The translations under genes were made by a program, and so were the position numbers. A stretch of 64,000 nucleotides of DNA. It comes from Berghia stephanieae (Eukaryota > Mollusca > Gastropoda > Nudibranchia > Aeolidiidae). Each line of letters opens with the position of its first letter. Within the stretch, counting starts at the first letter, position 1. The stretch is taken from assembly GCA_034508935.3 (NCBI GenBank), contig CM067452.1, positions 3,335,364 through 3,399,363 of the forward strand. Reading direction: 5' to 3'. This document shows, piece after piece, positions 10,747-21,630 of this stretch. Below the pieces are notes generated by a model, which saw only the letters and a program-made list of their open reading frames with translations, had not been told where the DNA came from and searched no databases.

Positions 10747-11081
10747 TTTTTTTTTTTCTTAATTCCGTCTTCTTGTTACAGAACGTTGCAAGGGATAAAT
10801 GTCCCATCCATCCTTCCCCCCCCCCCCCCACACTTTTTTTTTTGTGCGAGTCTATTCTTTTCTCCTTTTTGTTTTGCCTTTCGTTCCGTTTCTGAGCGTG
10901 AATCTCTTAAAATTGTTTTTTATTTTTAAAAAAATTGTTTGTTTTTTTTCTACTCTATCTGACCATTTGGTCGCTCTCTGAATATGTCTGTTTGCTTTAT
11001 AATTATTTATTCTTTTTTAGACACTTTTTTGAGATCGGAGTGGGTACGAATATGACAATATGCTAGAAACTAGAAAGGAAC

Positions 11082-11112
<31 letters not shown>

Positions 11113-11220
11113 GAGAGAAAGTTAAAAAAAAAAAAAAAGAGGTGGGGGGAGGATGGATGGGACATTTATCCCTTGCAACGATCTGTAAAGAAGACAGAAT
11201 TTAAAAAAAAAAAAAAAAAA

Positions 11221-11304
11221 GTGGCGGAACCAGGATTTGAACCTGCAACGTCGATTCTGGTAAAACTTCCAGGGCAGACGACTAAACCATTCGGCCATGA
11301 CACC
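11221..11304 (-). tRNA. inverted second copy of the tRNA-Ser-like sequence
   Basis: Differs from the 10663 copy at only a few positions (for example gcaggttcaaatcctgg in the T-arm). It has the same poor acceptor stem and a long T run downstream on its own strand. Confidence 0.45.
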
Positions 11305-11539
11305 AACTTCGAAGTCAACGCATATTGTGTATATGTAGTAACAACTGATTTCATGTTGGTTAATTTTATGTTTTTATAGATATTATATTAACTATTCAGT
11401 ATCAGATACTGAATGTGCATTTTGGAAACATTCCATATTCTGGAATGTGAATAATTGTTTAAAAGAGCGAAGTTTCAAATATGCGTCTGGGAATAACGAA
11501 ATTTCATTATCCCCAGACAGATGTCTGGGGATAATGACA

Positions 11540-11732
11540 GCCTTAAACGTAAACACATGATTCTTTTACTTTTTGACAATCTTCTTCACGGCACATGGTA
11601 GTAGTGGTGGTATTAGTATCGGCATCGGGTTTAAGGTTTAATTAATTTATTTTTTTTATGTTTGATCATCAAAATGGCACGTTAAACATTTATTGCTAGA
11701 GTCTAGTTACTAAGACTAAAAATAAAAAAGGA
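11540..11732. other. spacer, nothing recognised
   Basis: AT-rich sequence between the foldback unit and the zinc-finger gene's 5' region; no feature could be supported. Confidence 0.4.
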
Positions 11733-11827
11733 ATGCTTGGCCTTGGACTTGGACGAATTGGAAGTGGGAAGTGGAACTGGAACACACGAGATACTTTAAC
11801 TGACAATTGTCTCTGTGTAAACAAAGC

Positions 11828-11966
11828 AAGATGGCGGCTTGGACCTCGCTCCTTAACCAATTATTCAGTTTTAAATGGTAATCCGCAAAAAGAAAACAAA
11901 CTTTTAAGAATCAAGTTGTCGAGTCATTAGAGAGGAGTGTTTAGATTTCACCGCCATCGGAAAGAG
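11828..11966 (+). promoter_or_regulatory. probable promoter and first noncoding exon of the zinc-finger gene
   Basis: 'aagatggcggc' at 11828-11838 is a textbook YY1-type initiator element, usual just downstream of start sites of TATA-less genes. It is followed by a leader ending at a strong donor (aaagag|gtaaga, exon end 11966). With the candidate exon at 13346-13403 and the acceptor at 15348 it makes a plausible three-part 5' UTR. This is inference from signals only. Confidence 0.5.
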
Positions 11967-13345
11967 GTAAGAAGTAAGAAGCGAAACAAGACAAGTTTAA
12001 CTCTTCGAAAGGAAAACGGTTGTTTAAAGGGAAATAAATGTTCAAACTTCGGTCATTGAGTTGACAATTTAGATTGTTTTTGAATATGTATTAAATACAT
12101 GCAGCGGTACCTCTTATCAAAAAGGTTAGACATCTATATTTATTTTATTTTTCAAAAACTTTTGAATATTGTTTACCGTAATCATAATAACTTTGTCAAC
12201 TAAGAATCCTTTATAAACGTATACAATAATGACACACAATTAAGACAAGTTATATAAATTTTATTTGGCATAACGATCTTCCACGCCCCCCGCTTAGTCC
12301 TGCCCACTCAGCCTAAAATCTTTTTTTAACAATTTAACAACAACAATGCAAGATTGCACGTGCGGCGTGTTTTAAAGTTCAAACTTTTGAGACAGTGCAT
12401 TTAACATGAAAATGTAATTTTGAATCTAACTTAGAATATGAATATCACGATACCTCAACTACGCCACCGCCGCCATCACCACAACCGACCAACCAACGAC
12501 AACGGCTGCAGAGGTCGACGTCATCATCATCTGCTGCTGCTGTTGTAGTTGTTGCTGCTGCTGCTGCGGTTGCTGAATGTGTTGTTGCCACAGTCATGTG
12601 AATAAAAAAGGTTGCTTTCGATTATTCGTAAGCTTGAGTTATCAATATCTTTTGTGTTATAAATAATTTCCTCCGGTAAGTTATATTTTTGTTGTTGATG
12701 TAGAGAAGAGAAGAATGGTGTTGTTAGTTGTGGTAATAAGTAATAGTAATAGATGAAGCCGAAGTCCGAACCTTGCCTTGTTCCTCGGTATGACTAAAGA
12801 GCAGACACGTACAAGGATATTAATGTTGTCAATGGGGGAGCTCAGCTCCGTGGCAAACATTGGTTTCCCAGCGCTGTGAAAGTCTTCAGATAAAAAGAGA
12901 AAAACGTTTCCCCCTCAGTAAGAGTATGAAACTTTTTTAAAATTTTAAAGTGTTTCCGAGAAAACATTTCAAGGAGGAAAACGGAGTGAATGTTGGAGTT
13001 GGGGCTGGGGTTATGTTTTTAAATATAAGCCATATCGTTCTGACAAAGACATTTATACTACTGATAATGATCTCAAATGATTACCCATTGTAATATTGAA
13101 CCTTTATCTAATTGATCATTGTGGTTACTGTTGTAAAGTTACTGTCACTCTTTGCCGTTGGGTCATCTCTCTTCATAGTCATCATAGTAAATGATAGCAT
13201 TTATTTTCATGCTGTCCTAGATTTTATTTTATTTATTTTGTATATTTAAAAAAATGTTCTACCCATACACCCCGAATCCTCCCCTATTTACTCTCACAAC
13301 ACTTTTTAACACATTCTTTTATCTATACCTCTATTACTATTACAG
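11967..13345. other. intron with CTG-rich patch
   Basis: No gene is seen. Positions 12525-12580 hold CTG/TTG repeats (ctgctgctgctgttg), and 12440-12600 is the most GC-rich part of the intron. A 50-codon minus-strand frame covers it, but there is no support for it being coding. Confidence 0.4.
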
Positions 13346-13403
13346 ATCAAGATATTATTAGAGAGAAGTCTTCGGAGCTTATATTTCTGACTTTTGTATT
13401 ACG
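13346..13403 (+). other. candidate noncoding 5' exon of the zinc-finger gene
   Basis: 58 nt between 'ctattactattacag' and 'ttacg|gtgagtc', both close to consensus splice sites. It has no ATG. Confidence 0.45.
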
Positions 13404-13589
13404 GTGAGTCATTTATTTTTTTCTCTCAATACCTTAAGATTCTCTGTCCGACGAAGTTTTGGGGAATATGAAAGACCTACACTATGTCATTTAAGCATTT
13501 GGTAATTAGTAATCAAAAAAAAAAAAAAAGAATCTCAGATTCAGATGAACAACCTTAAATAGTAGTAACAGATGAATAGAGTTCCTTTA

Positions 13590-13735
13590 GATCCATTAGG
13601 CCCATTAGTCCAAAGTCTCACAATCACTTGCTACCCTTTGGATAGGACTTAAAGTCTATTCTATTGCAATGTACTTTCCACCAGATCTAACAGACAGATA
13701 TCCAATCAAGGCTGAGAGGACTCAAGGACCAGAAA
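13590..13735 (-). repeat. SINE F fragment
   Basis: Contains the family blocks 'cttgctaccctttggatagga' (interrupted), 'tactttccaccagatctaac' and 'atccaatcaaggctgag'. The tRNA head is missing. Confidence 0.65.
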
Positions 13736-14021
13736 AAAGATCTGGCATAAAACGGAAATAGCAAAAACATCAGACAGAGTTGCTCGAATAGAAAGCGCTT
13801 GGCATCTTAGTTTCTAAGGACAACAAGAAAAGTTTAAATAGAAAGATAGGATGGCTATAGAAAGATAGGATGGCAGAGGTAGTCGGCTTTCATGGCCTCC
13901 TTGACCACTGGTCATTACACCAATTGATCTGTATCTGTAATGTTCTCCAAATTATCTCAGATTTAAGCATTTGCTTGGAGGTTGTCTACACAATTGTAAG
14001 GTGATTGAAATCTTTCAAATA

Positions 14022-14080
14022 CAGTGCAACCTCTGGATAACGACACCCTGTATAGCGACATTGACCTCTGGTCCCGAAAA
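14022..14080 (+). mobile_element. possible pogo/Tigger-like terminal repeat
   Basis: 'cagtgcaacctctggataac' and 'gacaccctgtatagcgac' resemble the CAGT...AACCTC...TATAACGA termini of pogo-type elements. The remainder seems to be interrupted by retroposon B, with a 'gcaacctcagtgtagtgataa' half-match after it (14602). Confidence 0.35.
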
Positions 14081-14082
14081 CC

Positions 14083-14595
14083 CATGTTTCTGAGTGGGCA
14101 GGGAGGTACTTACTTTTTCTTCTATCCCCCTATATCTGTTTTCCAATAGCTCTCTGTCTTTGTCTTGGAATGAGATTACTTGGTTTTGTCTTGGCCCTGG
14201 CTGACAGGGAAACAGTCTAGCTAGTTTTGGGAGATGATATTTTTTTCCTTGTAAATCATCTCATCTTGTACTTTTATGTACTGTAATTTTTTTGTTTTAT
14301 GAACATATGATTTGTAAACATTTGAATGTATTCCTCTTAGTGGGTCTTTGTGCTCGTGTCTGGATGAGACTTTTGGGTGATCTCAAACTAAGTACAGTGA
14401 TAGTGTGCTCTTGGACTCTAAATCTGTTCCCTATTTAAATCATTCCCCTTTGTCTTACTTTTTCCTCAAGTCCTATTAATTGTAATTCTAGAATGTTTTT
14501 ACTTTCCAATTTTTCATACTTTTTATTGGCGCTGATATGACCTTAATGTGTTGCAAGCGCCGTAAAACCCTTAAAAGCAAAAACAAACAAACCTG
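14083..14595 (+). repeat. retroposon B copy
   Basis: Near full length: head 'gagtgggcagggaggtactt', middle 'gagggaaacagtctag', 'gagatgatatttttttcc' and the terminal hairpin GGCGC...GCGCC with a 'ttaaaagcaaaaacaaacaa' tail. Confidence 0.9.
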
Positions 14596-15348
14596 TGTTT
14601 AGCAACCTCAGTGTAGTGATAACTGTCAGTTGACACCAATGCTTGATACACAAAATCTAGCCAAATAGGCAACAATGTTTCTAACCAGCATCATGTCTTA
14701 CTCTTAGACAATAAAAAGCGTACTTATAGTCAACGAGATCACGTTGTTACCGACCAAAGCAAACACATGTTTACCTACCAACGAAATCATAATTGGCCAC
14801 ACAGGGAATCATGTTTCAATTGTTCGTTTTAATGTTGTATTTTTAAAAAAATAATTTTTTTTTTCAACAGCACTTTATTTCCTAGTTAAAGAATTTATTT
14901 GTTTATTGAAACTGAATTATTCATTAGGGGCCAAAATGTTTGTAGTGTTGAAGTTGACCACAAGGACCTCTGGCCATCTGCATATGTAAGCCCAAAAGTG
15001 TCAAGTCTAGTGAATAAGGAGGGTGAGACAGCATTGTCCATCGATTTAACTCCCTTTTCCTGACACTTGTGTGGGAAGGACATTTTCATGAAGAAACAGT
15101 ACTCATTCCAAATCCAAATGCGCTCTAACTTGACGAATTATAGCTTTCAATTGCTTCAAGGTCTTTTTGTACCTGCTATCTCATCAAGAGAAGTTCTTCT
15201 ATCAGATGTGATGAATACTTCTGTCTTTATTGGATTCAGTGAACTACTTTAAAGACACGGTTGAGGAGGTTTCAGGTGAGGTAGGATAGCTTTATTTTTT
15301 GGTTTCTTTGAATAACCAGGTATTTGACTTTACTCTCTCTTTTCCCAG

Positions 15349-15447
15349 GTACACCACTGTGGCAGGCGTCAGTTTATAACTTAAGAAGACAGACAGTATT
15401 TATGTTTATAACATAATTGGACCTTGGCCTCATAATATCCTCTGAAG
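15349..15447 (+). promoter_or_regulatory. 5' leader of the zinc-finger coding exon
   Basis: A pyrimidine tract and 'tttcccag' acceptor end at 15348. The leader to the ATG at 15448 has no upstream ATG in frame with it. The ATG context (gaagATGt) is acceptable. Confidence 0.55.
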
Positions 15448-18198
15448 ATGTCTCTCTCCACTCTCAGAAAATCGGGTCGTATAAAGACTCGAAAGAAAAC
15501 TAAAAGTCACATGTCAGATGACTTTGAATATGATGAGAACAAATTTGATCCAGATGACGACTCCAATGTTGAAATCCAGACAAAATCTAATGTGGATATA
15601 TCAACCGATATTTCACACCTGCTTCACTCGCATTCAAAGGAAACGAATGATGAAAATGCATGTTTGAATCATTCGTCTTTCCCCAATGTAATGAGTAAAT
15701 TGCAAACAGAGGATGTCCAAAGTCTAGGGGAAAATTTATTAGAAGATTGCGGTGGAAGTGGTCAAATTGATGAAGGCCAGATATTTTCCTGTGACATTTG
15801 CGGTAAAATGCTAGTTGATATAGCAAGTTATGATAGACATATGAAATCACACTCGAGTGACCGTCGATTTCAATGTGGCCAGTGTGATAAAGCTTTCCTT
15901 GATAGCTGTAGTTTAAAAAGACACATGAAAACTCACGAGGATGATCGCCCGTTTTCTTGTGAGATTTGTCAGAAATCTTTCCGTGACACAGGTAGTATTA
16001 GTCGTCACATGCTTACCCACACGGAAAGACCAAGGATGTTTCAGTGCTCAATTTGTGATAAAAATTTCACAGACAAAACTGGATTGAAACGGCATGAGAA
16101 AACTCACACGGGCTTGAGACCATTTGTATGTGACGTGTGCCAGAAAGCATTCATGGACTCTTGCAGCTTCAAGAGGCATCAGAAAATTCACATTGGTATT
16201 AAAAATTATCATTGCCGAAAGTGTAAACGAAGCTTTATGGAGAAGCAAAGTTTGGTTAGGCACCAAAAGACAGTGTGTAAATTTTTGGATGATTCATCTG
16301 AACGAGGAGGAAATGTTGATAGTGATGATTTATCTAATCCCAATAATGACTCCAGTCTTGTTGAAAATAAAAAAAGAAACATTGACAATTATAATGAAGG
16401 TTTTCTTGTTGATGAGGAGAGTAAAGACCACTCTAATCATTCCATTTCTAGTGGCAACAGTAATAGTAACAGTCTTTCTGCTTCAACTCTACCCACATCT
16501 CAGACAAGTTTTAACAACTTTGTACCTTCGGATAATCTCAGCAGCTCAGATGCATTGCAACGAAACAAATCCCCCATAAAGGGACAACCATCGTTGGGTA
16601 GTCTCATCAAGAAGGACCCTGGATTGTACGATAGTATTTCAGAAATAGTTGAGAGTATAGATTCCTATGAGAAGATGTTAGATTTATGTGGGGATCAGGG
16701 TCAGAAAGAAATCGACGCGGCTCTGACACGTGATCCAGTTCCTATGCCTAATAATTTACTGTGTTTTGAATGTGGAGAATTGCTAGTGGATGGTGTTAAC
16801 TTTAAAAGTGATGGAAAGGTTTTTCATCCAACAATGACCAATGCATTCAAATGTCTCAGTTGTGAAGCAGATGAGGAGGGTGATGATGAGGAATATGGCG
16901 AGCCACCTGTGCTGATGCCTCACGGTGTGGAATGTTCAGAAGACATGTTAGAAAATGATAACATTGCAAATGAAATCACCCCTCCAAATGCAGGAGATGC
17001 TATTGCAACGGAAAATTTTTACGGCACAGATGAACCAATGGAACAATTTCAAGATCGTTTGAAAAAAGAGCATGGTGTTTACTTTATTGAAGACGGCTTT
17101 CAGGAGGAAGAAAGCAGCGTTGACGATGGAAGTAGGAATTCTTTTTCACATCCTGTATCAAAAGCTGAGGATGATCAATCTAATTCAAGCTTCACTCCTG
17201 GTTTTCCAAATTATTCTAAGCATCAAACACCTGGTAGGAGTAAGATTAGTCAACATCCACATCTGTCTTTAGAAGGGCAGCAACAACAACAAAGCCCAAA
17301 CTCCTCTACAGAATCGGCTAATACTACACAAATGTGTCCGACAGAATCAGGGGAGCAACCAAAGTTTGACTACGAAGTGGACGATCCAACCACCAGCATT
17401 CCGTCAGTGTTTCCTTGTCATTTGTGCACTAAAGTATTTGCATCTGCCCCGTTTCTGTCTCAGCACCTGTCCCTTCACAAGAAATCACCACACAAGTGTA
17501 TGGTCTGTACCAAATCATTCACTAGTGCGCCTGCTTTGAAACGACACATGCATATGCACACGGGTGAAAAGCCTTATGTCTGTCCTATATGCCAGAAACA
17601 ATTTAGGGATCCATCGAATTATGGTAAACACAAAAAGAATTGTATCGGTTCTGTTGGTGTGAGTTCAAGAATAGACTCCACAGCCAGTAGCCCCCCACAA
17701 TCTAATTTGGAAGACTCCTTTTCAATGGATAATTTTAACCAGCCTTCCTCTGATCCATCCGTTGAAAGAGGAGAAATTCAAACAATGGGGAAAAGAAAGA
17801 ATAAAAAAGCAAAAGCTGGTGGGGGAAATAATAAAGGTAGAAAATATTGGAAGGTTAAAGTCTTTGGAAATGCAAAATGTGTTGATGTTTTGGATGAGAC
17901 AGCACCTTCTGTTTCTGAGGTGAATAATCATAATAATACTGCAGATTTTGGAGAAAGTGATTTGTCTGGAGTTGCAGACGAAAGTTTTCCTATTATGGCA
18001 GTCATGCCTTCCTTAGATGATGATGACGATATAGATGATCAGTCTGTTAGAGGTGATGAGAGTGGAGTTAGAAATATTTTCAAAGATGAATCAACAGTAG
18101 AGGATGACAAAGAAGTAAAGGGTGTAGTTGATGATAACGGAGGAAAAGATGTGGGGATGAGAATAATTTTGGAGGGGAGAATGGTGATAAGAAGATGA
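15448..18198 (+). CDS. poly-C2H2 zinc-finger protein, N-terminal part
   Basis: 916 residues of open frame in one exon, probably a nuclear DNA-binding regulator. An acidic N-terminus with a basic patch (RKSGRIKTRKKTK) precedes five C2H2 fingers and one C2HC-type finger between about residues 113 and 273 (15.78-16.28 kb). Linkers are TGEKP-like but degenerate. A long acidic and Ser-rich linker follows, then three more fingers near 17.41-17.65 kb (FPCHLC, HKCMVC and YVCPIC starts), the last C2HC. The frame ends 18196-18198, four bases into the next ORF. In the +1 frame just upstream the text stays acidic ('DENNFGGENGDKK') and runs straight into the next fingers. A one-base loss in the GGGG run at 18153-18156 would explain the split. 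No KRAB, BTB or SCAN domain is seen. Confidence 0.9.
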   Translation: MSLSTLRKSGRIKTRKKTKSHMSDDFEYDENKFDPDDDSNVEIQTKSNVDISTDISHLLHSHSKETNDENACLNHSSFPNVMSKLQTEDVQSLGENLLEDCGGSGQIDEGQIFSCDICGKMLVDIASYDRHMKSHSSDRRFQCGQCDKAFLDSCSLKRHMKTHEDDRPFSCEICQKSFRDTGSISRHMLTHTERPRMFQCSICDKNFTDKTGLKRHEKTHTGLRPFVCDVCQKAFMDSCSFKRHQKIHIGIKNYHCRKCKRSFMEKQSLVRHQKTVCKFLDDSSERGGNVDSDDLSNPNNDSSLVENKKRNIDNYNEGFLVDEESKDHSNHSISSGNSNSNSLSASTLPTSQTSFNNFVPSDNLSSSDALQRNKSPIKGQPSLGSLIKKDPGLYDSISEIVESIDSYEKMLDLCGDQGQKEIDAALTRDPVPMPNNLLCFECGELLVDGVNFKSDGKVFHPTMTNAFKCLSCEADEEGDDEEYGEPPVLMPHGVECSEDMLENDNIANEITPPNAGDAIATENFYGTDEPMEQFQDRLKKEHGVYFIEDGFQEEESSVDDGSRNSFSHPVSKAEDDQSNSSFTPGFPNYSKHQTPGRSKISQHPHLSLEGQQQQQSPNSSTESANTTQMCPTESGEQPKFDYEVDDPTTSIPSVFPCHLCTKVFASAPFLSQHLSLHKKSPHKCMVCTKSFTSAPALKRHMHMHTGEKPYVCPICQKQFRDPSNYGKHKKNCIGSVGVSSRIDSTASSPPQSNLEDSFSMDNFNQPSSDPSVERGEIQTMGKRKNKKAKAGGGNNKGRKYWKVKVFGNAKCVDVLDETAPSVSEVNNHNNTADFGESDLSGVADESFPIMAVMPSLDDDDDIDDQSVRGDESGVRNIFKDESTVEDDKEVKGVVDDNGGKDVGMRIILEGRMVIRR

Positions 18199-19958
18199 AT
18201 TATATTGCCTGTGAAGTGTGTCAAAAGTTATGCGAGAACCGGGATCACTTGGAAATGCATATGAATTACCACACTGGAAATCCCAATATCACTTGTATTG
18301 AGTGTGGGAAAACTTTTGCTGATTCTTTTGGTATGAAACGACACATGCGTACCCATCTGGGTATCCGGCCTTACGCGTGTGAAATTTGTGGTCGAGGCTA
18401 CTGCGATAACTGGAGCCTCAAAAAACACAGAAGCAAAGGATGTGTTAAGTCTGAGGTAAAAGTAGCCCTTGAAGGTTTATTTTCCTGTCCCAAATGTTTG
18501 AAAGTCTTTGGTAATGAGGAGAATTTTCAGGTACACGTAAAAATGCATAAAGGAATGATACCCAATAAATTTGAGTGTGACGTCTGTCATAAAGGATTCT
18601 CAGAGGCTTTCAACTTGAAGAAGCATCGACGACTCCACATGGCAATTTGCTCCAGTTGTGGCCAGGAATTTGACAACATAAAGTTACTTAAAACGCACCA
18701 GGAATTGGCAGACTGCACGACATCGAAACCTGCTGAAGACACTGTAGACACTGACAAATCTTTTTCTTGTGAAATTTGCGGTCGTGTTTATTCCACTAGG
18801 TCTTACCTAGATCGGCACAGGAAGATCCATTCTGGGGTCAAGCCGCATGCGTGTGAGATCTGTAACAAAAGATTTTCTGAGGCTTTTAAATTGAGAAGGC
18901 ATCAGAAATCGTCCCATTCGGACGAAAAACCTTTTATGTGTCAGGACTGCGGAAAGTGTTTTTCAGACGACGAAGCTCTAAAACGACACACTGTTAGTAG
19001 TGCTTGTGCTTTGAATAAAGTTATGGGAGAAACTGTGAGTTCAGAAAACTGTGCATGCCAGTTTTGTGATAAAGTGTTCCAGAAGAGTTACATGTTAGTA
19101 AGACATATGGCGGTTCATAGTCAGAGCCGACCATTTGCATGTGAAATCTGTGGTCGCTCATACAAAGATACCTCTAGTCTCAAACGTCATCAGGTGACGC
19201 ATGTAGGCGTCAAAAATTATATCTGTCCAACGTGTGGAACCGATTTCTTTTATTCCGATAGTCTTAAACGTCACATGAGTGGAAGATGTGGCAGAAAGAC
19301 TAAGACTCGTAGACGCAAAGCAGTACCTTGGAATCGGCCCAAAAAACGTTATTCTAAAAAGACTGTCTCCATAAACGATGGGTTGCCAGTCGATAATTAT
19401 AATGATGATGATGAAAGCACTGTTGAAAACTATATTGATACCGCTCCGAAATCCTGGAAAAGAAAACTACACACTTCACCTTATATTCCAACAATTATTT
19501 CAGAGCTGCCCACGTCTGCTATCTCCATTCCACCAACCAAGAAGAAAAAAGGAGGAGAAGGAAAATGGTCTTGTCATTCCAAAGAACACTGCTGGCTGTG
19601 TGATGTCAAAGCACCAACAGCCTCTGCCCTTTTGTCTCACAGGAAACGAGTTCACAATTCAAACAATCAGAAACAGTTCTCGTGTCGAAAATGTTTTCTC
19701 CGCTTTCGTAAAAAGATCTACTGGAGAGCTCATGTGTTTTCTCGTCATCAGGTCAGACAATTTCCCTTTGGATACAGCGGGAGTAATGGTGGTGTCACAA
19801 AGGTTAGCAGGAGGAGAACAGTCGCTTCTACAGATGATATTTACTCCTCTGTGCTCATGGACAATGCATATGAGCTTTCACTTGAGGACATCAGTGATGC
19901 CAAAAGACCCAGGAGATCAGTACCGAGAGCGAAATGGTCTTGGATATCGCAAATATAA
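18195..19958 (+). CDS. poly-C2H2 zinc-finger protein, C-terminal part
   Basis: 587 residues. Twelve fingers lie between 18.20 and 19.30 kb (starts include IACEVC, ITCIEC, YACEIC, FSCPKC, FECDVC, FSCEIC, HACEIC, FMCQDC, CACQFC, FACEIC, YICPTC). Several end in C instead of the last H. A basic segment (KTKTRRRK) fits a nuclear localisation signal, and two outlying fingers lie near 19.58-19.75 kb (CWLCDV, FSCRKC). The first in-frame ATG lies inside a finger-rich segment with no promoter or leader of its own, so this is better read as the continuation of the 15448 ORF than as a separate gene. Joined, the protein has 23 fingers and ~1,500 residues. The alternative is two genes or a pseudogene with a real frameshift. 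Confidence 0.9.
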   Translation: MNYIACEVCQKLCENRDHLEMHMNYHTGNPNITCIECGKTFADSFGMKRHMRTHLGIRPYACEICGRGYCDNWSLKKHRSKGCVKSEVKVALEGLFSCPKCLKVFGNEENFQVHVKMHKGMIPNKFECDVCHKGFSEAFNLKKHRRLHMAICSSCGQEFDNIKLLKTHQELADCTTSKPAEDTVDTDKSFSCEICGRVYSTRSYLDRHRKIHSGVKPHACEICNKRFSEAFKLRRHQKSSHSDEKPFMCQDCGKCFSDDEALKRHTVSSACALNKVMGETVSSENCACQFCDKVFQKSYMLVRHMAVHSQSRPFACEICGRSYKDTSSLKRHQVTHVGVKNYICPTCGTDFFYSDSLKRHMSGRCGRKTKTRRRKAVPWNRPKKRYSKKTVSINDGLPVDNYNDDDESTVENYIDTAPKSWKRKLHTSPYIPTIISELPTSAISIPPTKKKKGGEGKWSCHSKEHCWLCDVKAPTASALLSHRKRVHNSNNQKQFSCRKCFLRFRKKIYWRAHVFSRHQVRQFPFGYSGSNGGVTKVSRRRTVASTDDIYSSVLMDNAYELSLEDISDAKRPRRSVPRAKWSWISQI

Positions 19959-20420
19959 AAAGGAAATAAGAAAACTGGGACCAGAAAGTTATTTCAAAAT
20001 TGAGTTGTGCCTTATATATTATACACACTTTACACAAGTCTTTGTCCAAAGCTTAGATAAAGACCAAATAATAGCCCTATTATCCAATGCTATGCATGAT
20101 TTTAAAAATATTTTCCTCTTAATTTTTTAATAGAATCTAACCAAATCTTTTGTTTTGATTATTCATAAGTCATCTTGAAGACTCTGTTTATTTGGCTGTA
20201 TCATTGTTTTGTTGAGTTTTTATTTTTGGTTTTTAAAATCACAAATATAGGTGCACGATGTATTGGAGAAATCTCACCGCGAGGCCGCCGGTTTGTGATG
20301 GAAATTTATTATACTTTATATAGTATAGTTAGTGCTGTTGGTTTTCTCCTCCTTACCATCTAGATTCTAGCATTCAGCCATATTGCCAGGTAATTTTAGT
20401 AGGGCTACTGGTAAGGTCTT
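19959..20420 (+). other. 3' region of the zinc-finger gene
   Basis: AT-rich sequence after the stop with no clean AATAAA-plus-GT-rich poly(A) site, only weak candidates. No other gene is seen. Confidence 0.4.
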
Positions 20421-20434
20421 TAATCCCCTTTGTC

Positions 20435-20966
20435 TGTGTGGGGTTCCTATCCTTCCATAGTGGGCAGGGGGGTACATACTGTGTCTTCTATCCCCTTATA
20501 TCTGTTTTCCAACATGCTTTCTGTCTTTGTCTTGTAATGAGATTACTTGGTTTTGTCCTGGCCCAGGCCAGAGTCCTAGCTGGGAGGGAAACAGTCAAAT
20601 GCATAGTTATTGTTTTGGGAGATGATATTTTTTTCCTTGTAAATCATCTCTCTGTTATGTATTATTATATTTGTTATTATGAATTTATAATGTAAGCATT
20701 TGAGTGTGTTCCTCTTTGTTGGATTTTGTGCTTGTGTCTGGATGAGACTTATAGGTGATCTCAAACTAAGTACTTTGATAGTGTGCTCTTGGAATCTACA
20801 TCTGATCCCTATTTGTTCCCAGTTCCCCTATGTCTTACTTTTTCTTGTGTGCTTTATTTATTGTAATTCTAGAACTTTTTACTATCTCATTTTCTTCCTT
20901 TTTACTGGCGCTGATATAACCTAAATGTGTTGTGCAAGCGCCGTAAAACCCTTAAAAACAAACAAC
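20435..20966 (+). repeat. full-length retroposon B (reference copy)
   Basis: 532 bp between a 13-bp target duplication (aatcccctttgtc at 20422-20434 and 20967-20979). Order: head 'tgtgtggggttcctat', 'gggcaggggggtacatactg', 'gagattacttggttttgtcc', 'gagggaaacagtcaaatg', 'gagatgatatttttttcc', 'gatctcaaactaagtacttt', 'tctagaactttttacta', 3' hairpin GGCGC...GCGCC, A-rich tail. No ORF and no clear Pol III boxes. It is a non-autonomous retroposon judged by tail and TSD. Confidence 0.95.
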
Positions 20967-20999
20967 AATCCCCTTTGTCAGGTTAAAAATACATTCGTT

Positions 21000-21630
21000 G
21001 TGACTTTCTGTTTGTTGTCCTGGCACTCTGGATGGGGTCTTTTGACTAAGTATAAAGTCCTATAGAGATACTAGCAAGAGAGTGAAAATGGAAAGGCTTC
21101 GTATGGGAACAAGTCCTATAGAAATACTGCTATTATTATTACTATTATTATTATTACCCGGCCATCTTTTTAAAAAAAAGTCAGTTAAGCTGCTTAAAAG
21201 AGACTATTTATGCTGGTTTCATCGATGCATTCAAGATATTTGGTAAAATTGGTTATTATTAAAATTACAGGGTCATATATTTTATTTTTTATGTTATACC
21301 TTTTTATCATTATCACTACAAATTTCATTGTTATCATTGCAGTCGTTATAATCTTCATTGTTGATTAAGATAAAATAAGAGCAATAATTTTCTTCATCGA
21401 TACTTGTATAAAAGCTATAATTTCTAATCTTGTGCGGTAACATGAATGTATATTTAATTGGGCTGTTGATTATCTGGAAAGCAATAAACGTTAAAAGCCG
21501 AAAATTATATTCTGTATGCGGGTGGAGGTTCTCATTTACTGTTGCAAGCCAGGGAGGTGACATTGACTGACATGCTGTCTCTTTTATACATTTAGTATCT
21601 TTGTTCGTTTTCCTCTTCCAGATTCAAGGT
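21000..21630. other. AT-rich spacer, no gene seen
   Basis: Short (ATT)n near 21121-21157; otherwise unremarkable. Confidence 0.4.

Larger units (their letters stand above)
10546..11535. mobile_element. foldback unit carrying two tRNA-Ser-like genes
   Basis: Left arm ~10546-10840 and right arm ~11145-11535 are inverted copies. Each outer end is a perfect small palindrome (TTATCCCCAGACA + 2 nt + its complement) at 10546-10573 and 11506-11535. Inside come 'atctataaaaacat', 'atcagttgttactacatat', the tRNA-like gene, a T run and 'cgttgcaagggataaatg'. The right arm has ~110 bp extra next to its palindrome. The centre is non-symmetric and GA- and T-rich. Confidence 0.8.

Noticed and set aside
12440-12600. 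Ala/Thr-rich 50-codon frame on the minus strand
   Set aside because: CTG/TTG repeat coding by chance; no splice or start support.
16124-16579. 151-residue ORF within the zinc-finger gene
   Set aside because: Out-of-frame shadow of the C2H2 region.
18195-18198. Prokaryote-style ATGA overlap of two genes
   Set aside because: The window is clearly eukaryotic, and the frame upstream of the second ATG continues the first protein's linker; a one-base error is simpler.
19378-20130. 250-residue ORF overlapping the end of the zinc-finger gene
   Set aside because: A different frame of the finger-coding sequence with no domain; a shadow ORF.
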